Part shown: piece by piece, positions 36,889-48,800 of the stretch
How the letters are laid out: every line of letters starts with the position of its first letter
Numbering within the stretch: the first letter of the stretch is position 1
NCBI GenBank assembly: GCA_958299035.1
Contig: CATQJL010000316.1
Coordinates: 45,133,585-45,197,584, forward strand
Length of the DNA stretch: 64,000 nt
From: Cylicocyclus nassatus
Lineage: Eukaryota > Nematoda > Chromadorea > Rhabditida > Strongylidae
Direction: 5' to 3'
Made by a program: the position numbers and the translations under genes
Notes under the pieces: model-generated
What the model was told of the DNA's origin: nothing
What the model saw: only the letters and a program-made list of their open reading frames with translations
Database searches by the model: none

Positions 36889-39800
36889 ATGCAAGCTGAG
36901 GGCCAACTCCCACAAGGTCTAGACCCTTCAATGGGAGCACCAACTCTACATAGGATCAAGCAAGGCGATCAGGAGATTTTGGTGGTATGGAGAATCATCC
37001 GAAATCTTCCTTTTCTTTCCCTCACTTGTATTATAAAGAATGACAATGTTTGTCGTTTAGATTATGATCGATCCACCTCCATGTGGTTGTGTACGTCTCC
37101 CCAACGGAAAGAAAAAGCGTTGCAAGAAGCACAGATTGGAAAGGAGAGCTAAGCGAAGGGCGAGAAGACAGAAGAAATCAAAAGAAAGTGCAGAAAAGAT
37201 AAAGGGGACGAAAATGGTCAAAGATGATGAAAGCGATAGAAAGTGCGGATATTCAGCATTCCATTTAGCCCCACGAATTAGGAAGAGAATAGCACTCAAT
37301 TATAGAATTTGTTGTGAAATTTTACTCATATATAGCCAGGTTATTGTAGGAAGCTCGTTGAACTGCGACATGCTGCTGACTCTGAATCCGATGAGGACAA
37401 AGCTATCGATGGAGCAATAACACCAGACAAAGTCTGCGCCGTTGTAAGTGATATAAGCAGTCTCAAAATTTTCAGGGAACTACCAAAATAGGATTTTTTA
37501 CAAATCAAGTCACCGATGCAGGGGGGGGGGGGAGAAGACACAAATCATTGAGCGTTCTCGCTTGCTCGATTACAGTAGATTTATTACAATCCTTTCCTTT
37601 TCAGCAGGTAGAGGTCCACACTGTCAGAGTGCATGTTCGAATATAATCTGCTTGGGCAAAGTCAAAATTTCCACTTAAGAGGGGTCATTTACATACGAGA
37701 AGCCTCAAAGGTTACAAAAGGATTTTGTTCTTGAGCAAAACCGAAATCTTTCATTAATCTTGCTTTTGCTTAGAAGCATTTATGATGCAGCCCCGGCAGT
37801 TTCGCTCCTAGAAAAACCTACCCAGAGTCAAGCTTTAAAAAGTTTAGGACAGCTAAATCTCCATTAATGCTGCTCGTCTACTTGATGCGGATATAAGCTT
37901 CACAGCACAAGGCTTCGTCCACATGAAGTGATTTCTTTAGTGTAACAGCAGTTTCCTTGGACCATTTAGGCTTTTGATTGCCAGGTCCACAAAGCATCAC
38001 GGTACCAGAATGACTATCGTTAGAAGCATTTGAGATTTACCCGCAAATGTTTCCGTGTTATTAACTTCTTGAATAGGAGCAGAGTTACAGTAACACTTGT
38101 GCGTACTGGATGGTTCCCACCGCACTTGTACTGTGTCTTAAAACCCATTTTTTATCCTGAAGTGCTGCATCATCCGCTTTGACTAACTACCCCCCCCCCC
38201 CCCCCCTCCCCCATATGCGATACCAGCGGTTGCCTGGGTTAGAGTAGTACGCTGATCTCGAAGCTAGAAGTCGGTGAGATTCATGCCTCACCGACTTCTA
38301 GCTGAAAGGTTTGATCGAAAATTTTCGTGGCCTTAGACGCTTCAACTGCAACAGCTGGGACCAAACAGGGCACGTTTATCTTTAACATCTCTCTTCCACC
38401 TTTTACACTGACTTTCTTTTGCGCCTTCATGCAGTACGCAAATCTAATTGTACAAATTGGTGAAACTGTTCTGCGCCGACTATTGCCAGGGTCAAAGGCC
38501 TAAAAATTTTTTCGACAAAGCTTGCTAAAACTCGAAAAATCTCAGACCATGTTTACAATTGGCAACAATTACTCACCACTACCGTGCACTTGCAATTTTA
38601 GGCTCCGCTTCAGATCCAGTAGATTCTTAACTGTTTTTTTTCTCCGCCCAAAACAATGTCCACCGCGCTCACGGGCCTTTGGCTCTATCGCTTGTTGGCT
38701 CAATATATCACTGCACATTTGAGGTCGGAATATCATCGCGATTTACTTGTCGCCCAATGATATCGCCAAATCTATGAAAAATAAGCCCTCGTGTTCCTTT
38801 GTAAAGCTTCAGCAGACAAGTTGCGAATCTTACAGGGTCCAGCAGGTGTAGCTGTGCTGGTTGAAGTAGATAAAGTGGAAACGGCTGAAGTAGGTCCAAG
38901 AGCTAAGATGGAGAAACAAACCATAAAAGGAATACTCGTCAAAGGAGCACATGGTAAGCGCAGTTGAAGACGCTGTTAGATGGTGAGTAGGCACAATTCA
39001 CATTTAGAAACTCCACAATTCATTCCAATAGAGAAGGTACAAACAGACAAAGATGGCAAAATCAAATATCGCAACTACACTATGGGACAGCTGGTAAAGG
39101 GCAAACATGGAGAGGCGATATTTTATGCTGATGGACAATGCACGGCAAGTTTTGGAGAAAATTTCGATAGAAACGATTTCCTATATTCACTCATCTCCAA
39201 GTTTTTGAAAAATTTCGATAGGTCCAGTTCCCTATGTTCACTCAACACTTTCCCAAAATTTTGTAGAGAATTCCTAAGATTGCTAAAGCAGGAGAGGTAC
39301 CAGGATTCTCTTTTGTACTTGTAGTAGACGTGAACCTGGTTCTGCCATTAAGATTTCTATAGTCGTCCTCCCACTAGTCGGTCGGTGGACGAATTCAAAT
39401 TTGAATTGGAGCAGGCCTGTCGCGGCAAAGCGCGGCAGGAGACAACGCTCAGCAATTACAAAAACACAATATAGATCAAAAACATTGTAACAATACAAAA
39501 ACTGCTAAGCAATGGCGAAGAAATACGCACAGTGAATGCGTGAATTTGAACGGAGAGCTAAGGTGCCGTGCTCTGCCGCGACCTGCCTGCTCCAGTTCGA
39601 ATTCGAATTCATCCACCGACCGACTAGTGGGGTGAGGACGACTATAACCTCAAACTACACTAGGTGTGATCGACTCCAATAAACGGAATAATGGAAGCGT
39701 ATATGCAGCTCCGCTGTGCTGCGACTCCGTCAGACTCTTTTGCGATCATTTGCTCCAAAATATTGCAATGAATAATGCCCAGCTTGAGGTGGAATTTGAG

Positions 39801-42800
39801 CTCGATAAAGGAATGCTCTTTTGTGTTAGTCTATCCTAACACAACTTCCAACATAAAAGCCTCAGATTGGTTTTGAGTTCTTAAAAGTTTGCATAATGCC
39901 TATAACGCTGTACAATCAATATTTTGATTAAAAGTTGGGGGTTGCTATAAGAAAGCTTCAATTTCCTGAGACCGAATCGTTTAGAGGGTATGTTTTCCAA
40001 AGCAGAGTCCAAAATCGGTGCTTGGGATTTTTAAGCCCCGAGCGGAAGTATGCCCGTGCCCGCCTTATGCCCCGGACATAAGGCGGGCACTGGATTCCGG
40101 CGATTCCAGTCGCCACAATCTGACAATAAGTTGATTTAGAGACCTTAACTAAGTCAATGAACCTTTGGCAGCTCATATGCAAAAGAACTCCAAACTTCTA
40201 ACCAGACCAAAGTTCCAAATGTACTCGAGGAAGCTGCTGGACCGCTTGAAACATTGCGTTTAATCCGGAGTTAGATTGAGATTCTTGGTCATCGAAAATA
40301 TGAGCCGCCGCTAGGGTAATGGCTCGTTTTGAGAGTTCCAATATTCAAATTTGCCAGCATCTTGCTTCTGAATTGAGTCATATTAGCAAAATCGAATAAA
40401 ACTTCATACAAGGTTGATTTTAGTGCGACAGCCAAGGCAACCCCCAGCATATGAAAGTCGCTGGCGTGGACGAGGCTCTGCAGAAGAAACTTGGAGAGCA
40501 ATGTGCGTTGTAATATCCTTAAAGATTTCTGCTATGTCATAACATTTACAGTATGCGTTCCTTGTGAGGTCGAAGTCAATGAAAAAGGCATGGTGACGGT
40601 CAAGTACATCGCATGCGCCGAAGATGTTCCAAAGGTACAGTTCGTCTTTTCGCCTTTTTAGTCTCTGAGATCCGTGGACTGGTGGAGCAGGAAAAAGAAA
40701 TCAAACTGACTATGACTGCAAACTTAGTAGGATACTTGAATCATAACTTGTCTCAAAAGTGAACCGTTTTTCTAAAGTAATCAATTTGTTTTCTTAGCGA
40801 GGTTGGGGTACCAACGATAGAGTAAAGCAAGCTCTACATGATAGTGACCACCAGAAATTCATTCAAGTCGTAATGCAGCTTTAGTCTAAAGACGGAACCA
40901 AAATAAATATTACCGGAAAGTTTTTGTGAAGAAAAGTCTTACAATGCTTCAGATTGGTCGTCACACTAAAAATATATAGTAGTACTATGAGCTGAGATGC
41001 AATTTTTTGCGCATAGAAATCGAGAAAACAAAGCCCAAAAATGGCAAGCTCCACCTTAGCTCCTCCCACTATGCACATGATTGCATACACAAGCCCTAGT
41101 AAGCAATCTTAGGTTTGTATCCTTGTTTGCGCTCTGATCATGGATAAATATTAAGCTTAAAGGCAGCTTCCCCTCAAAGTGATGACGGGTACCGCGGTTT
41201 TACAGTTTTCCAACGGTGGACCCTCCAGATAGTCCATCAGTGAAGTCTGGAGCGAAAAGCTTCTGAAAAGCCCAAAATCCGCTCCGAAAGTCCTCCGGAC
41301 CCCGCCCATTTCCAGGCCACGCCTACTTCTTTCACGCAATTTGGAGCGGGACACGGAAAGCTTCGGAGAAAGCTTACTTTTGCCATTTTCAAGCGCCGAA
41401 AAAATCAGATCGGGCTCCCAGCATGGCGGTAAGGCTCTGAAGAGGTGAAAAACCGGGAAGTGAAATTTTGAACGCTGCCTTTAATACGAAAAAACAACAA
41501 AAAAGTCTGCTAGGAGAGATACAGTTTGACTTATTCCAAAAAAACGGTTTGCTTCTGGAACAACCTAATAGATGCGTTTGAAATCCATATTAAAATTTGT
41601 TTTTGGCAGTTACTGAGAAAAAAAACTGTAATCGTTGTCAGATCGTCATTCCATAAATAAACATAAAATGAAACATAATCAAAGTTGCTCTTTCTCACGA
41701 GTTTTTAACACATTGACGCTTGACACACCATGTGTGTCAAGGCTTGAATTCTGTTAAAATGACTACTATTCTGGGAAAAACTCACTCCATGAGCTTTCTT
41801 TTGCGCTAAATCTAGGAATGATCTCTACCATTTTTCAGCCTTTCAGATGTACTGTAAATGTACTGTAGACGGCAGTATGCATAACTATAGTTGAAAAATT
41901 TGGGCTGGTCTGGAAAAGGCCTTGGTCCCAGAAGGCAGACAACTGAAAATCTGCATGATCGTCAATGTGTTAATGCTACCCTGTTTCAAAAGTCAGCTTT
42001 CACATCTTTACAGGACAAGTATGCAGCTGTTGGTCTAATTACTAAGAACACCGATGGATACGTTGTATTTACACAAACAGCAGGACAACGAATTGGAAGC
42101 AGTGATAATGCACCCGTTGTGGTTTGCACGCCCAATGATAAAGTTGAGACCGGTACCGTAATCGGCATAGTTTACGAAGACAAAGAAGGCAAAACACAAG
42201 TGCTTCCAAAAGATGCTAAAGCTCCTGCTGATCAGAAAGCAGTTGGAGTAATCTTGTTGGTGGGCAAATTTGTTTTGGCTTGTGCTTTTTCTATGTTCCT
42301 TTTTAGGGTGAATACCGTGAACCAGTTTTTGTTAAAGATATCAAGCAAAGTCAATGTCAAAAAGCTCAGAATATGCCAATTATCATAATGTAAGCCTTTT
42401 AGTCTTTTTTTGGTAGCTTCTCAGTGCTTTTGTAGGAATACCTTTATAACAGTCTGCGCGATTTTAGCTGACAGTTTCTGTAAAGCTGGGTCCCACAAGG
42501 CAGACAACTGAAAGTTCGTGTAGCCGTCAACATGTTAATGTTATAAAATTAGACAAATTAGGTCTCGACTGGGAAGCTTGTGAACTCGCGCTCCTGTAAT
42601 GGAAGGACAAATTTAATGGCGAAATTTGCAATCTAGTAGATTTGGCGGTCAACATAGTGCTCTTGCGATGGATGTCATGCTCAGTGCATACATCCTGGCT
42701 TGTAATGATCCCCCAAAATTTGTAATGTAGATGAATCACGGTGACATGTCTGACTGAGATACTTGCTGGTCATGAGCATGCCTTAGTCGCCGCAAAACTT

Positions 42801-45800
42801 GCGCGCACACTAGTCATCGAGCCATTGATGAGAAGCGCGCACCGACACTGTGCTACGGATAGCTCTTAGAAGCAGCGTCCATCCAAAATTTCGACTTTCA
42901 TGTTTTTATTGCAAATGGGCCTTTTCATGGCCGTATTCGGATCGATGTGCAAGGGGCGACAGGGGAGACACAAAATTTTTTTCCAAATGAAGGTGCGCGG
43001 CGGCGTTAACCATGCATTTGAAAAGTTTTCGGGATGCTTCTCAAGGTTTCTGTGGGCCCATAACCCCTAAAGTTTGAAAAAAAAGGGGAGGTGGCGGCAG
43101 TTACGCCCCCGAAAATTTTTTTACAAGGCTAATTTGATTTTTTTAAAAAAAATTCAAAAAAACATTCGAAATATTTACAAAAACAAACAAGTCACTTGCC
43201 TATTTTCATAAACCATGTAGGTAAATTTCAAAAATTGCGACCCATTCTCAGGGTTGGGGGGGGGGGCCTCCCCTCTCGGTCTGCCATTGACGCAAAGATA
43301 GGGCAGTAATAACGGTCACATTTACAGAAGAACTCAAACCAGCATCAACCGCGCTGGGCCTCGGACTGTAAATTCACAGTTGCTAGCTTATACAGGGTGT
43401 CCCAAAAAGATGTGCACACTGTTTGATCGTCAATAACTCACTTGCTTGAAAGTCCTTCGTCGAGCTTGAGATACCATTCTGCAGAGCGATTCAACTTAGA
43501 TTTGCAGCATGGAGCAAATCTCCGATCTTTCTTTTTTACTGTAGGATTACAGTATGAACTTCGAGAAGGATTTTAGCAAAGCGAAAGCGATTTTTGCGCC
43601 AGAAATAAAAGCGAACATGCCAGAAACTCTTGTACTGGACTAGTCGAAGTCGCTTATTCTAAATATGAAATTTGCGCTTCAGTGTTTTGCTTCTTTCATA
43701 AGTTATTTCAGATTTAGGGCAACATCTGTTCCCACAATGTTCGTCAGAAGTGCGGTTACGCCATTAACAGAGCTAAAGGAATTGGTAAAAAGTTGTGTAG
43801 TGAAGTCAGGATTTCTGAAACCTTGCTACACAAATTTCTAGACTTTTTGGAATTATTTCTATCAAAAGGCCTATTCCACACTGGCGCTGTATGTTGAAAG
43901 TTCATAATGTGATTCTACAGTAACGAAGAGCGATTGGTGATTTGCTCCATACTGTAAATCTAAGTTGAACCTCGCTCTACAGAATGGTACGTCAAGCTCG
44001 GTCAAAGACATGAAAGCAGAAGAGTTATTAACGACCGAAAAGTATGCACATTTTTCGGGACACCCTGTATAACACTTGTAAATGCCACCTCCAGGGTTTT
44101 AATATGAGTGATCGCAATTCCGTTTTCTTACAAAGCACAGAGCAGATAGCGCAGCGACCTTGGCGCAACTGAGCCAAACGTTGCGGAAAGAAGTGTCGCA
44201 TAGGCAAATTTTTGCAAAGTGATCGGAAAAACACATGTTTATGAGATACATATCTCAATGAATGTAAGGAAGTTTCTAAGGGAAATGGGGTGCAAATTTT
44301 GAAACATAGAAATACATCAGAAATATCACAATTAAACAAGTAATAATCTGGATTGTGCAACCATGTGCAGTTGCATTAGCCGCGGCCCAAATGTTCTCCT
44401 TATTGAGATGGAAGGAAAACACAGGTGCACAGCCAATAAACGACAAAGCAGTAAAGTTATAATGATGAAGGCAGTATAATTCCTAAGCATATACTAATTT
44501 GAGGATGCAAGAAAATTAATTTGAGCAGGTGCGACGTATAAATTCAGGTGCAAACCACTCAAAAACAACAATAGCTCGCTGAGTAAAATCTCAAAATCCA
44601 TCGTAATTGTGGACCCACCTTTGCTAGGCTTCGAAACAAAATACAGAAGGAGGGCGTCCCAGAGGGAAAGATAATTGCTTACATGTTGCCTATTCCGCGA
44701 CTATCTGCTTTTGATATCACTTGGCTGCTTTAGATTCAGTGATCTGCGCGTAGGTTCTTGAGCATCGGAGTCGCGTGCGCTTGCTGGGTTCCTCTTCTTA
44801 GCACACTATTCTCTTTTGTCTACCCACCATGTGACTAGGCTGATGCTGGTTCCTATGCGCACAAGGACGAGCACGCCCCACCTCACGACCGCCACCGATT
44901 TCACCCAGCTACCGCGGCAGAATCGAAACGAATTGGGAACGTGTTCTATCACGAGCTACACCGCCACCTAAAGTGGTTTACTACAAACCCCTCTTTGCCA
45001 CTTGCGCGTAAAGAATTACCTCAAAGGCACTTTGTTAGCGTTATCGTGTTGAACTTCAAAGCTATGCGTTCGGTTACCAGGTTATATGTGTAACAATGGA
45101 TACAAAAACTGCCCACGTTGCTTCAGCAAAACCCTTAGGGGCCGGGCATACCTCACGCGATTTCAGTCGCGACGCGATTTGGCAATATTCCAACTGTCCA
45201 TAGCTCACTGTAGGCAGATTTTGAATGTAAGAGGATGGGGCCTTTTATCAATCTACATATGCATGTGTAAGTTATACACACTATGCATGTGCAGTTTGCT
45301 AGTTTTGGACATGAAGACTTCTGGCGAATTGCCAAATCGCGTCGCGACTGAAATCGCGTGAAGTATGCCCGCCCTTTTGCGGCAAAAAATCGCGAATTCG
45401 AGTTAGACCCAGTCGGTGTAGTATTTGGCTTCTACTCAGCGTTGGTTGGAATACTATTGACTTACGATGACCTAAGCAGAAGGAAACAGAAAACCCTCTG
45501 TAGTAAGCTGGTAGCTGGGTTTTTCCGCATAAAGCTTGTCGCCTAGAGTAACCATATTTCCGCAACTATGCCAGAACTGGGAATATCTTACGTGTGCTAG
45601 TGCTTTCGTTTCCATTGTGTTTGCCGCTGTTCAAGATGCTGAAACTGAAGCAACGACTCCCAGCGTTACAAACTCAATTACCTGCACGTATCTATTGAAA
45701 GCACAATCACTTATAGCAAGTCCTACAAATGGCTACAGCGCCCACTTGGGTCGCGTTCTTGCGCATGCTTATGTTAATCCCTACAGGATGACTAAATTAC

Positions 45801-48800
45801 TAAAGTTTCTAGTCGTACCTCGCTCAAAGACGATGATCCAAACATATGCGCAGCATTTGAAATCGCCTGACCGCGAGACCTGCTGCTTGATGCATTATAT
45901 CCGCTACTTATGCTAATTTACATAGAAACAGCAATCTAAAGGAACTATCTCATTGTCAATTACTACGCTCCAATTGGCTACAAGGTTATTTGGGCTCAGT
46001 GTGATAAAGTTTCCACTGTGATAAAGTTTGGTGCCACGCACTTCCTTCTCACGCATCATTCATGATAAAAATGCCCTCAAGCTTTGTTTGCTTCCGTAGT
46101 GTTTTAGGAGAAATTTTAAAAAAAGCAAAACTAGAAACTAGAAACTGACATAGAGATAACCAAACTGAATCTTCTAGTTTTTTTGGTGCAGAATTCCAAG
46201 AATTGTCAGTGGAGTAGAGGATAAAATGCAGTTAAAAACGCTAGAAATTTTTTGAAGTTTTTAACTGCAAGTAACTTAATTTTCAATTTCCAAAGTTAGG
46301 CAAGGCAGTTCCGCATTTTCCGTAATTGATTGTGATAAAGCGATATACGAAGTTGGTGAATTTTTACACTGCTTAGAACAATGTTCAATATCTTGTACGT
46401 GCTAGCTATAATGTTATGTCTTTTGTGAATGGTCAAAAAATGCTAATCCAAATCTTTATCATGAAGTCCGTGAGAGCACTGCATTTCAGCATCGAGAGAG
46501 ACGTCAAGGCTAATCAGACAACAATTGAGAAGGCAGACTTGGTTGTCCAATCGAAGGTACAAAACAAAACTCAGCAGGAGATCTTGACTGTAAGTTACTC
46601 AAATATCGACAAAAATAATCTCAACAGCCTCTAGCCATAAGCCCTTCTCAGTGAGCAAAACAGGGTATTTGTACTTTTACGTGGATTTCGAGAATGTTTT
46701 CCGTTCGAGAGGAGCACGTGTTGAGAAAAACTTGCTTTTGATTTGAAGAGTTCAAGCAATACTTTTTCTGATTAGCATACAAAATTGAGAAGTTTTGTGT
46801 TAGTAAAACAACTTAGTGGGACTGCTGAGGATGCTCCAAAAACATCAGATTTCGTACATCGTATGTCAAGTTTGCAGTCTTACAAAGAGAAGATGGCTAC
46901 TTGAATCCGTATTTGGAGATATATTAGGTTGGCTAGAAAGTTCTTGCGTAATTCAAACAAAATTCAATAATTTTTCAATGACTAAACCTAAATTCACAAT
47001 CTTGTTCTCTAAAAATATTGGAAGGCTCGCGCTCCATGATGGATATTTAAGCGCAAGATTTCATGAGCTAGCCTCCGAGAACGAAGCTCTCAAATATGGG
47101 ACTTCAAAATTTGCAATTTTGAGTTTGGTGCCAGAAAATCACAGAGTGCCGCTAGCTAGCCATGAAAAATATGTAAAAATTACTTACACTGCAGAAGCCC
47201 ATAAGTTCCTTTGGAAGGCTTCGATCTTGCACGGCGAAGCAAAAACAAAAAATTCGTGAAATAGTCATTTTGCGGAAAAAATCCTCTCATTACCGCAGTT
47301 TTTCGGCAAAAACAGTTTTTTACACTCCAAAAAACGTCGCAAGGTTCTAAATAGCCAGTATGTCTTATTTATAACTAGCTGGCTTACCCGGCTCCGCCGT
47401 ATGTTCCGAATAGAAAATTCCATTTCTCAACCGATCCGGACCAAACTTGGCACACATACCCTTCGGGCCCCGGCGGGTGTCACAGTCCACTTTTCGTTAT
47501 CGATCGATGTCGATTTTATCGATTTTTTGCAAAATTTGAGCTACGGGGCTGGGAGTTGGCAGAGGGGTGTAATCGAGCATGCTGATTACGAAAAAAAATC
47601 GATAAAATCGATATCGATCGATACGAAAAGTAGCCTCTCAGACAATCACAGGCTCTCAGCCGGCGGCGATAAAGGGCAGTTTCACTGAGCGGGCGGCGAT
47701 ACTGCAAAAGTGGCAGTGAGCGGGCGACGACATTGTAGGGATGGCGGTAAACGGGCGGCGACGGGCTACCAGCGGGCAGCTATAATCTTCCATGAGTCAG
47801 AAAATAGCTGCAGAGCGCATTCATTCCTACAAAAGCAGCCAAAAGGCGACGATGAGGCAGCGACTCCGTTAAGCTGGCAGCGACCGTGAAACGATGGGAC
47901 TGCGAATACAAGATTTCTGTCAGCGGGCCGCATCAATGCTATGAGCAGGCAGCCTTGATTCATAACGCCGTATTGTGGCTGCCAACTGGAAGCCATATCG
48001 TTGCCCGCTCGAGACATTGTTGATCGCACCAGAAAAGTTAGATGTGCAGGCAAACGAGATTGGCAGCGTGGGCTCGCGTCATTTTTTCATTTCTTGTTGC
48101 CTAATCTTTGTTTTCATCTTTGCTTTTCTTTGTTTTCATTTTCGTTATCGTTCAGTGCTTCATTTCAAGTACTAGTGAACCAGTACCTATAGGCCCCGGT
48201 CAGACTTCACGCGACTTAATCGTCGCGACCAAATCGCCAAGATTTCCATTCATTTTCATTTCACATTCAAAATTTTCGGTCTGGAAAAGTATCACAACCG
48301 AATGCAAGTTGATCGGCATGGAATGTAGTTGTAACAGTTGTCTCGTCGCGATTCAGTCGCGACGATCAAATCGCGTGAAGTCTGCCCGGGGCCATAGGCG
48401 CTATTTGGAAGAGCGTTTACTTCGGGACTCGTCATGGTTCCCCGCTATTTGAAGATTTTTGAATTGAGCTAACGATTTTTTATATATCAGATTTCTTTTG
48501 TTCTCTATGTTTGACTGTCTATCCAACCGGAAGAAGTGCTTAATGAAAGCCCCGTTTGTTTTTGAATCAAAACATCCACTGCACAATGTAATAAAAACTC
48601 TTTTTCAAACTCTCTCGAAAACCGTAAAAAACCATCTATTCACTCATTTTACGAATGTAAACATAAAAGTGCCTTTCTCTCAACATTTTCGCCGCTGTCA
48701 CATCATTCGACTACAAGCGTGCTCTCTTTGCGCTCAAAGATCTGCATCATTGCGTTTCGCATGCGTCCATTTTCGAAATGCTTATTGATTAGAGGGCGTC

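Noticed and set aside
45536..45916. 126-codon plus-strand open frame
   Set aside because: It lies inside intron 9 of a well-supported gene, has no splice context or domain, and the composition is not distinctive.
46816..47259. 147-codon plus-strand frame and its near twin at 51,576-51,806 (minus)
   Set aside because: They are the two inverted arms of the composite element, with no transposase motif. The frame also begins outside the element.
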